Source: Chromera velia | Lineage: Eukaryota; Sar; Chromeraceae | Direction: 5' to 3' | Assembly: GCA_018398765.1 (NCBI GenBank) | Contig: JAHBMJ010002436.1 | Location: 1 to 18,978 of the forward strand | DNA: 18,978 nt | In this document: positions 1 to 6,985 of the stretch, piece after piece | Numbering within the stretch: position 1 is the first letter of the stretch | Layout of the letters: every line of letters starts with the position of its first letter | Position numbers and translations under genes: made by a program | Notes under the pieces: model-generated | The model's input: the letters and a program-made list of their open reading frames with translations, nothing else | Database searches by the model: none | What the model was told of the DNA's origin: nothing

Positions 1-278
1 GCCAGACGCTAGGAACAGACTTTAAGTCAATGCCCCCCAAATGTACACGTACTACAGCAACTTGCACTGAAATGCCAATTTACCAAATTATATGTAGTAG
101 TTGATAAGATCTAATGATAAGATACTGTTGTTTCTAGTATTATTTCAATCTAAGCGGGTCACACTCAGATGCTCTAAGTTATGGTCTCCGCAATTTGAGT
201 TTTTTTTTTACTCGTTATTCTTTAGTGAAATTAAGTTATGACTATTCAGCAGTAGCTAAAATCAAACTTCCCAAATTA
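1..278. other. A/T-rich flank, no gene seen
   Basis: No convincing open reading frame, RNA gene or repeat is visible here. The stretch is A/T-rich, like the sequence just after the retroelement (2858-3000), so both look like parts of one A/T-rich spacer that was split by the insertion at 279. Confidence 0.5.
274..278. repeat. Target-site duplication, left copy (AATTA)
   Basis: AATTA directly precedes the left LTR and is repeated exactly at 2853-2857 after the right LTR. A 5-bp duplication is typical of many LTR-retrotransposon integrases. It fixes the element boundaries, since the repeated LTR sequence starts at 279 and stops at 2852. Confidence 0.8.
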
Positions 279-590
279 AGTTGAGACATAGGGTATCAGT
301 CGTTCCATCCGTGCACACGCAGGAAGGCCAAGCCGCGGGGCGGGCCGGGGGCAAGCCGTTGCACACGCCCTGGGCCGCAGGTGAATTCGATTAACCGCCG
401 TGCGCGCATTCGATTCAGTGCCGCGCCGCGCGAATTTCAGCTCCGTCGAAATTATTTGACTTCATTGATTACTTCAGGCCTAGCTTCAGGCAACATCTGT
501 TGAACTCTATATATGCTCTCAACTAACAAACTTCCCATAAAGAGCTCTGAAGGAAGAAAGCCGCCACACTCACTAATCTACTCCATTACT
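279..590 (+). repeat. 5' LTR (312 bp)
   Basis: It starts AGTTGAGACATAGGG and ends CTCCATTACT, so the termini are AGT...ACT (a 3-base inverted repeat) and not the usual TG...CA. A GC-rich first half (about 330-430) is followed by an A/T-rich second half. TATATAT at 508-514 is a plausible TATA box and CATAAA at 536-541 a possible poly(A)-signal variant. Compared with the right LTR it has 12 extra bases near 480-491, a local partial duplication around CTTCAGGC. Confidence 0.85.
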
Positions 591-605
591 GCGGTTAACA
601 ACCGC
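591..605 (+). other. Small hairpin at the primer-binding-site position
   Basis: Directly after the 5' LTR comes GCGGTT-AAC-AACCGC, a perfect 6-bp inverted repeat with a 3-base loop. The primer-binding site of an LTR retroelement would be expected here. I do not recognise a standard tRNA 3'-end complement, so the priming mode is unknown: another tRNA, an internal tRNA fragment or self-priming. Confidence 0.5.
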
Positions 606-654
606 AGGCTCTTCTCTTGAACTCGTCTTCATCTGCTGATTTGATTCTTCAAGC

Positions 655-1377
655 ATGTTGTCTAGTAACGTATCTTCTTCCTCAGTCACTCCTCTACGAT
701 TTACTGATGATGACCCTCTACAGCGTCATCAGATCGCCGATGGCTACGCATACCTGAAGCTCACCAAGATGTGGGCGGAAGGTTATGCGACTCTGACTGG
801 TCTCGAAAAGCTGTACAAGGTCTTGCATATTTCTTCTTTTGCTACTGGAGACGATGCTCTCCATAGTCGGATTGAAGAGCTTGCTTCGACGACTGAGGAA
901 GCTGTTCCCCAGAGGACCAGTAGAAAGCAAGACGTAGCGTTCAAAAAGCGTCTCCAGGACTGGGCTATCAAGTTCTTGTCTACATTGGCAGGAGAGCAGG
1001 CACTTCTCCCGAAGGATGTACAGAAGGAGACGGCCTGGAAGACGTTTGAGAACTTTGATGTCCTCGTGAAGGCGCTCCCTGTGGATCTGTCTCTGAGAGA
1101 GACTGAGGCGGCCTACAGTGAGCTTCAGAAGGACTTGAAGGCCAGATCCATCGCTCCTTCAGACTGGGTGAGTGGATTTAAGTTCTGGAATCTCTATCCC
1201 GATGACATAAAGGCGCTGGCATGCACGAAGAAGAAGAAGGTGATTGCAGCGGCAGGGACTGAACCGGTGGCTCCGAGGCACTCTTGGACGTACCAGAGGG
1301 AGATCATTGTGGAAGCACTTCTGACTCTAGATACGCGCCACACTCGGAATGAGTCGGTAGCGTTCATCAAGTCTTAG
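655..1377 (+). CDS. Retroelement ORF1, gag-position protein, family not recognised
   Basis: A 240-codon ORF starts 64 bp after the 5' LTR, the position of gag in LTR elements. The product is mostly helical and charged, with a Ser/Thr-rich N-terminus, a middle rich in Lys/Glu/Leu (about residues 85-160) and a basic KKKK cluster near residue 195. No CCHC knuckle or catalytic motif is visible. The frame stops at TAG (1375-1377), yet the same frame stays open for about 100 further codons, past the region where the second ORF begins. The TAG may thus be a nonsense mutation of a longer ORF or a read-through stop. The gag assignment rests on position only. The first ATG of the open stretch was taken as the start. 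Confidence 0.6.
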   Translation: MLSSNVSSSSVTPLRFTDDDPLQRHQIADGYAYLKLTKMWAEGYATLTGLEKLYKVLHISSFATGDDALHSRIEELASTTEEAVPQRTSRKQDVAFKKRLQDWAIKFLSTLAGEQALLPKDVQKETAWKTFENFDVLVKALPVDLSLRETEAAYSELQKDLKARSIAPSDWVSGFKFWNLYPDDIKALACTKKKKVIAAAGTEPVAPRHSWTYQREIIVEALLTLDTRHTRNESVAFIKS

Positions 1378-1616
1378 AACGGCGTCCTCCGGATCGTCTC
1401 TTCGGTCACCAAGAAGGTAATCGAAATCTCCAAGCACCAGAAGCAGTTCCTCTCCCCTGCAGCCGGTGGCACAGCTTCCTCTAGCTCTGCTAAGTCACTG
1501 GAGTTACTCTTGGACTCTACCAGAACCAATGGGGAGCCAGACTTCGACCGAATGGACCCAGAGCAGGCCCGTCACTTAGCCAACGTCTCCCAGAACTACA
1601 GGAACCACTACAACAA

Positions 1617-2207
1617 ATGGAGATCGAAGCAGAAGAGAGGGATGGCAACAAACGAACTGGAGGGGGGAAACAGAAGGGTGATTTTAAAGATGGCTCGCAA
1701 GGCCAGCCTGTCCGCTCTGAGAATAAAGCTCAGGATGTACCCTCTGCTCCCGTCTCCAGCCAGCAGCTGTCTCTCACTAATGCAGACATGAAGCGATTAG
1801 CGACTACCATGTTGAAGATTCAGCAGGAGAGACAGGACTCTGATGAGAAGAAGAAGACGAGTGAGAGACCGAAGGAGGAGAGAGTGAGGTTTACAACGAC
1901 TACTTATGACATGGAGACATATGAAGTCATGCGCAGGGGTGATGTGGATATGGTCTTCCCCAACTCTGATAGTCCGTCTGGCATCTACAATGTCTACAGG
2001 TACAATCCTTTCTCTGAGAGGAATGTATTCACATCTGAGTCTGCACCTCTCTTGCATCAGTGTGGGGGGGGGGAAGAGAATACAGGATCCACAGAAGAAG
2101 TTGAGCAGGCAGGCAGACTGACTGAAACAAAAACAGAAAGCTCTGCTTCCCTTTCTTCGAATTTTGATAAAGAAGCATTCATGGCCCGATTTGCTCAGTT
2201 TCTCTGA
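1617..2207 (+). CDS. Retroelement ORF2, hydrophilic protein downstream of ORF1
   Basis: This 196-codon ORF is in the -1 frame relative to ORF1 and its continuation. The product is very hydrophilic (Lys/Glu/Gln/Ser-rich), with a QQERQDSDEKKK-type charged stretch and a central part rich in Tyr, Asp and Asn (around EVMRRGDVDMVFPNSDSP). No known domain is recognised. The ORF1 frame reads into it through GGGGGGAAAC (1662-1671), which contains the in-frame heptamer G GGA AAC. It may be the C-terminal part of the ORF1 protein reached by frameshifting, or separated from it by a one-base indel in the G run. The ATG at 1617 may not be used. A second G run lies inside at about 2063-2072. Confidence 0.5.
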   Translation: MEIEAEERDGNKRTGGGKQKGDFKDGSQGQPVRSENKAQDVPSAPVSSQQLSLTNADMKRLATTMLKIQQERQDSDEKKKTSERPKEERVRFTTTTYDMETYEVMRRGDVDMVFPNSDSPSGIYNVYRYNPFSERNVFTSESAPLLHQCGGGEENTGSTEEVEQAGRLTETKTESSASLSSNFDKEAFMARFAQFL

Positions 2208-2288
2208 ATGAGTCGCTGTCTGGTTTATTTCTTTCCTTTTGTTATTCCAGTATTGTGAAGCGCTGAAAGACATCAGACAGGCAGGACG

Positions 2289-2335
2289 AAAGAGGCAGAC
2301 CGGAGATAGGTAGACTTAAAGAGGCAGACCGGAGT
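2289..2335 (+). repeat. Short tandem repeat in element 3' region
   Basis: The motif AAGAGGCAGACCGGAG occurs twice about 30 bp apart in the untranslated 3' part of the retroelement. Related TCTAGCCCTCT / TTTAGCCCTCT motifs follow at about 2352-2391. No function can be assigned. Confidence 0.5.
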
Positions 2336-2466
2336 CAACTAATCTTGTGATGTCTAGCCCTCTACCTTGTTCTTATGATGTTTAGCCCTCTGCTTCCCTG
2401 CATTCCTTTTGTGTTACTCTTTCTTATCGAGACTGGCCGACAAGAGAAAGCAAGAAAGGGCTTCAT

Positions 2467-2515
2467 TGGCTCAGATAGTTAGAGCAAACGGCTGTGTTGA
2501 CTTAGTTTCGCTTCC
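2467..2515 (+). other. tRNA-like A-box and B-box segment
   Basis: TGGCTCAGATAGTTAGAGCA (2467-2486) looks like the position-8-to-26 part of a tRNA, with a GCTC/GAGC D stem and a 9-base loop. GTTTCGCTTCC (2505-2515) matches a Pol III B box at about 9 of 11 positions. The anticodon stem pairs poorly (AACGG against GACTT) and no acceptor stem closes, so this is not an intact tRNA gene. It may be a tRNA-derived relic or chance similarity. Confidence 0.3.
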
Positions 2516-2543
2516 GTTTCTCCCTTTGCATAGAAACGAAATC

Positions 2544-2552
2544 GAGGGGGGG
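2544..2552 (+). other. Polypurine tract (plus-strand primer site)
   Basis: GAGGGGGGG abuts the first base of the 3' LTR (2553). In LTR elements an RNase H-resistant purine run here primes plus-strand DNA. Its position supports the LTR start inferred from the target duplication. Confidence 0.75.
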
Positions 2553-2852
2553 AGTTGAGACATAGGGTGTCAGTCGTTCCGTCCGTGCACACGCAGGAAG
2601 GCCAAGCCGCGGGGCGGGCCGGGGGCAAGCCATCGCGCACGCCCTGGGCCGCAGGTGAATTCGATTAACCGCCGTGCGCGCATTCGATTCAGTGCCGCGC
2701 CGCGCGAATTTCAGCTCCGTCGAAATCATTTGACTTCATTGATTACTTCAGGCAATATCTGTTGGACTCTGCGTATGCTCCAGACTCACAGACTTCCCAT
2801 AAAGAGCTCTGAAGGAAGAAAGCCACCACACTCACTACTCTACTCCATTACT
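2553..2852 (+). repeat. 3' LTR (300 bp)
   Basis: A direct repeat of 279-590 with about 94% identity outside a 12-bp gap, most differences being transitions. It has the same AGT...ACT ends. The TATATAT of the left LTR reads TGCGTAT here (about 2768-2778), so the putative TATA box is absent from this copy. Confidence 0.85.
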
Positions 2853-2857
2853 AATTA
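2853..2857. repeat. Target-site duplication, right copy (AATTA)
   Basis: An exact match to 274-278, immediately after the terminal ACT of the 3' LTR. Confidence 0.8.
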
Positions 2858-3014
2858 ACTCCAAATGTGTAAACAAGTTCAAAAGTTTTCGGTTTGTAAG
2901 AAGGTTTGCATGTAGTTTATAACACTTTAAAATTTCATATTTTACAATTTTGAGCAGAATTTACGTATGTTTTTTTTATGACACACACTTGTTTTTTTTA
3001 TGAATGGTTTTTTT

Positions 3015-3175
3015 GACAGCACTGAACATATAAAAGAGCATTACAAGGGGGCAGAGATGCACGTTTAACAGCATCTAGGACAGCATTGAACACACAAAAG
3101 AGCAATACAAGGATGCAGAGATGCACATTTGACAGCCTTGAACACACAACTTGAAAGGAGCAATACAATGGCGGG
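3015..3175. repeat. Imperfect tandem repeat, about three copies
   Basis: Units start at 3015, 3079 and 3131, each with GACAGC(A/C)(C/T)TGAACA followed by AGAGCA(A/T)TACAA; the first two also share GCAGAGATGCAC. Unit lengths are about 64, 52 and 45 bp, the last diverging after the core. Function unknown. Confidence 0.7.
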
Positions 3176-3413
3176 GCAGAGAAAGACAGAGAGACAACAT
3201 GTTGCTTTTGGTTCTTATTTCTACGCCGCTCTCCCCCCTCTTCTCTTCGCTTCCCTCTGTCTCTCTCCCATTCGAAATTTGAGGGGAAGCACAACAAAAC
3301 GGACGGATGATTAGAGAGTCCGACATATGAAGATAGAGAAAGGCGATGATTGATCACCCCCCCCCCCCCNCCTCCTGTCTGGATTCCACAGACACGCAAG
3401 TCAAAAGACACAG

Positions 3414-3491
3414 ACACACACACACACACACACACATACACAAACGCGCACACACATCCGCTCACTCACTCACTCACTCACTCACTCACTC
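3414..3491. repeat. CA and CTCA microsatellites
   Basis: (CA)n at 3414-3435 is followed, after a short degenerate CA-rich link, by (CTCA)n at 3461-3491. Confidence 0.9.
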
Positions 3492-3881
3492 ATACACATA
3501 CAAGGTCCGAAAGCCTCGTTCTAAAACGATAACGACAAAACGATGGGAAGGGAAGGAATGCAGAATGCAGTCCTTCGTTCTCTTCATTTTGATATTCCCT
3601 GCTGTTGAGACTTCTTCTTCTTCTTTTCCTTCTCCCAGCCTGCCGCGTCGCTGTCACCTGCCTCAAGCCATGATGCAGAAAGCAGGACAGGACGAGCTCC
3701 TCTTTGCGGCCTCTCATCCTGACAGAAAGAGAAATTCGTTCAATCAGAGAGATTTATCCGTCTGCGATTCCCCCTGTCTCTTTTTCTCTCTCTCTTGTCA
3801 CTGGATCGCACACCCATCTGGCCCCTCCCCTTCATCTCCCTCCCCTCCCTCCACATCCATTCCCTCCCCTTCCTGCATCAT

Positions 3882-3882
3882 C

Positions 3883-3950
<68 letters not shown>
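3882..3950. repeat. Compound CT/GT microsatellite
   Basis: (CT)n at 3882-3908 runs straight into (GT)n at 3909-3944, just downstream of the stop codon of the minus-strand gene, probably in or near its 3' UTR. Confidence 0.9.
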
Positions 3951-4045
3951 TACTTTCCATCTGATTCCTCCCCCCCGTCCCCGGGACTTTCTCTCTGTAT
4001 GTTGGTTTTTGTGTCTGCTTCTTCTAAAAGAGAGAGTCATGTTCA

Positions 4046-4673
4046 CTAAGAAGGAATACGCACAACGATGCGGCCTCCAGAACAAAACCTGAGCGGGAAG
4101 GCAAACGAATTGACGGCCCTCTTCAAAAGCTGCTCTGAATAATGCCCAAACACAGATGACTGAGGAGGCAGTGAGGATACTGATGGCTAGACTCACGTGC
4201 AGTGGGACATTCTGTAGTCCCCGAGGCACTCCCCGAATCCCGGGCACTCCTCGCAGTGGTTGTGGAACTTTCCGGAGTCGAACGAGGGGTCACCCCTGCA
4301 GATTCCCGTCACGTACAAACCACAGCACCCCTCAGGGCACTGCACAGACGCATCCTGCCCGCCGTCTTCGTAGTCAGCCCCGCCTCCGTCGGGTTGATTC
4401 AGGAGCTGCACGAAGGGGGGCAGAATGCATCAGAGAGAGGTCACGTAAAACTCTAGAAGGAAGGATGTCTGCCAACGGAGATTTTGAGAGGGACAGAGAA
4501 ACGCGAGACAGCCGCAGAAACGGTACACAAACAAAGAGAGAGAGAGAGAGAGAGAGAGAACAAACACTGCATTCACAAACACACAAAAAGGAAGCCAAAC
4601 ACAAAGTTAGAGGGACAGATACATACATGTATACATACGTACATACACAGACACAGACACAGACACACGCACA

Positions 4674-4725
<52 letters not shown>

Positions 4726-4845
4726 GACTATATGTTTCTTCTTCTCCCTTCTTTTCTTCATGAACACAGACAGACAGACAGACAGACTATATCGTCTTTT
4801 CTTCACTTCACTTTTTCCGAATCGCTTCCTTTCTTTCGGACAGAC

Positions 4846-4880
<35 letters not shown>

Positions 4881-6985
4881 GAGACAGAGAGACAGACAGA
4901 GAAGCAAAGAGAGAGACAGAGAGACAGAGAGACAGCCAGACGTACGTCCTCGATTGAAGCTTTCACCTTGGCGTCGCACACGATGCACTTTCCCTCGAGC
5001 ACGATCTGGGAAGAGAGAGGGACCTCAGGGCCTTGCAGTTTCACCTTTCCCCTCAAGATTCCTGCACGGAGACACCTACTGGTCTCCTCAGGCGACCGCA
5101 CCCCCCTCTCCCTCAGGGCAGCGTTCACGTCTTCCTCTGTCATGACAAATGCAGATCCCCCTGCCCCTCCTGACACCTGCCCAGAGGCTGAGGAAACGGC
5201 TGTGTCGCTCTTTGGCTTCTTCCCCTCCCTCTGTGAACCATCCCCGCCATCATCTTGACTCTTCTTCTCTGTCTTTGCTTCTTCGTCTGCTGTGAATTTG
5301 ATAGCTGCGGAAGGCTTCAGGTTTGCGGACATAGACAGAAGGGAGTTCTGATTCGAAATTGAAGAGGCAGACGTGCCAGCCATCTGTCCTCCAGCGGTGG
5401 AGGAAGAAGAGGAAGCCCCTTGCTTTCTTTTCTTCGACTTTTCCCCCTTCCCTCCCTCAGAGTGCTGAATCCCCGCCCCGCCTTCCTGCCCTCCCGCCCC
5501 CTGCCCCTGGCCACTCCCCAACAGCCCCAGAACATGAGGAGAGACCTTCACGATTGCCCCGAGAACGTTCTGGAGCTCGTCGTGTTCTCCAATCAGGTAG
5601 TGTCGGGACGCCGTGCTGGCAACCTGAAAGCAATTAAGCAAGCACAGATGAATCAACATAAGCAAGTGCATTTGGTCTTTCAACAGGAAGAAGAAGGAAG
5701 GGAGGGAAGGTCTTTTCCAAAAAGGGGGCAAGGAACTGAGAGGGGAGCAACGCTCGGGAGGGAAATAGGAGCTTAGAAAAAGTCATCCGGATGCTTCTCT
5801 CCAGCTTTCAGCGCCCGTTCTCGTACACATGCACGCGAGATCGAGAGCGATCAACAGACAGAGGTAGAAACAGGAACAAAAACAGATGGACAAATAGACG
5901 AAGAGCGAATGGCGAAGCGAGAAGAAGGAAGGACGGAGAAACTGACTAACCTTTTGAGGCGTCCAGTCAGGAATCGTCTTGAATCTGTCGTGCGCCTGCA
6001 GACCCGAGCACACATGGCGGCTTGCAAAGGCCTCAGAGGGGAGTGGCGTGCAGAGGTCCAAAATGAGCACACCGATACCCTTGGATGACAGTCCCGCAAA
6101 GTGCTCTGCCTCTGAGGGGGTGTGCTCAAGTAGGCGTATCCCCTTGAGGTTCTCGAGGGAAAGGCGCAGACGGAAGAGACGGGACTGCATGACTCGGGCA
6201 GCAGTTAGCTCGGCATACACTTCAGTCTTCTGCTGTTCGGTTGTTTCTGCTGCGGTTTTGGCTTTTTTGCCCTTGACAATAATTTCAGCAGGTGCATCGA
6301 GGTCTTCCTCTTCGTCCTCATCGAAATCAAATGGATCATCCCTCCCCCCCATGCCGCAGTCGAGTGTTTTGTCAATGTCCCTCATGTCTTTGTTGGTTGG
6401 GTGGAAGTCCCCAAGTTGAAGAGACGGCACAAACTCTACACAATCGTAAACAAGCATTCGACGATAGACGTCGAGACGGAGATTAAACTGGTGGCCGTAG
6501 GCGGAAGAGAGAACCAGCTTTGTGGTATTGTCAGCAAACACAATATGGTACATGCCTTCCCCTGCTTTGGTGGTGATGGGTGAAAATTCTGGGTTGGGGG
6601 AGTCAAAACAGGCAGGGAACTCTGCAGCATCAAACTTATCCCCAGGGTGGCGTTTGTCGGTTTCCACCTCTTCCGGATCCATTGAATCTCCGTCTCCGTC
6701 TCCTTCCTGTTCGTCGGCCTCCTGGTTCATGAATCTGATCAGGCTGCCTGGGTTCTGGGAAGGGGGAATGTCGAGGAAATTTTGGATGTCGTCAAGATCG
6801 GAAAAGATCTTCTCCACGCCACCGGAGCGATCTGCCGCAATGCGATGGGACGCATACTCGATTTTATTCTTGGCAGTCGACATGGCACATCGGATGGCTT
6901 CGTGGTACATATCGGATCCGTCAGGAAGAGTGAACCCGATGCGCGCAAACAAGCGCATGTCGGGATCATTCATGTCGATATTCAT
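4046..6985 (-). CDS. Hypothetical 654-aa protein with Cys/His-rich C-terminus, four exons
   Basis: Exons in coding order: 6985-5951, 5623-4946, 4405-4197, 4088-4046. All introns are GT-AG, phases match, and the total is 1,965 nt ending in TAG. The start at 6985 is supported by an in-frame TGA eight codons upstream. I do not recognise the family. Residues 1-90 are helical. Acidic segments lie at about 88-110 and 216-232, the latter followed by KGKKAK. Residues 120-200 and 245-370 look globular. Residues 378-500 are Gly/Gln/Ser-rich with a basic KSKKRK cluster (about 407), suggesting nuclear location. Residues 500-560 hold MTEEDV..AL. C-terminal Cys lie at 558, 561, 594, 598, 599, 607, 622, 625, 631, 640 and 643, including HNHCEECPGFGECLGDYR, probably a zinc-binding module. 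The last exon is the least certain: a 3' splice site 41 nt upstream would end the protein differently, but the chosen site adds another CxxC. The same strand carries the amine oxidase gene upstream. Confidence 0.7.
4406..4945 (-). repeat. Microsatellite-filled intron 2 of the 654-aa protein gene
   Basis: The 540-bp intron is largely simple sequence. On the plus strand it has (AG)n at 4535-4560, ACAG/CA followed by (AG)n at 4646-4721, (CAGA)n at 4765-4787 and (CAGA)n with GAGACAGA variants at 4839-4939. On the sense strand these are CT, GT and TCTG tracts, so the transcript intron is strongly pyrimidine-rich. Confidence 0.8.

Larger units (their letters stand above)
279..2852 (+). mobile_element. 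Compact LTR retroelement, probably non-autonomous (no pol seen)
   Basis: The 2,574-bp element has direct LTRs (279-590 and 2553-2852), an AATTA target duplication on both sides and a G-rich purine tract right before the right LTR. The interior (591-2552) holds only gag-position reading frames (655-1377, continuing after one TAG, and 1617-2207). I find no reverse transcriptase (YxDD), RNase H, integrase (DDE, HHCC), aspartic protease (DTG/DSG) or CCHC knuckle in it. It is therefore best read as a TR-GAG or LARD-type element mobilised in trans, or as a deletion derivative of a full element. The LTRs differ at about 18 positions plus one 12-bp indel by hand alignment, so the copy is not very recent. 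It is convergent with the minus-strand gene ending at 4046. Confidence 0.85.
2858..4045. other. Spacer downstream of the 654-aa protein gene
   Basis: No gene is supported here. The first 150 bp are A/T-rich. Then follow a three-copy tandem repeat (3015-3175), a C run broken by the ambiguous base N (3370), CA and CTCA repeats and a CT/GT tract. The part next to 4046 should be the 3' UTR of the minus-strand gene; no clear AATAAA on that strand was found. Open frames here are low-complexity artefacts of the repeats. Confidence 0.6.

Noticed and set aside
2467-2540. Intact tRNA gene
   Set aside because: The D arm looks right, but the anticodon stem mispairs and no acceptor stem closes.
3346-4092. 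248-codon plus-strand frame with HT, SL and CV repeats
   Set aside because: Low-complexity translation of CA, CTCA, CT and GT repeats, with an ambiguous base inside.
4089-4196. Alternative acceptor 41 nt upstream in the sense direction (after CCTCCTCAG) for the last exon of the 654-aa protein gene
   Set aside because: It also keeps phase and gives an early stop, but the chosen acceptor adds a CxxC partner to the Cys-rich module and a short clean C-terminus. This remains uncertain.
4156-5145. 329-codon plus-strand frame rich in RE, TQ and HT repeats
   Set aside because: It is translated microsatellite from an intron plus the antisense of two exons of the 654-aa protein gene; no domain.
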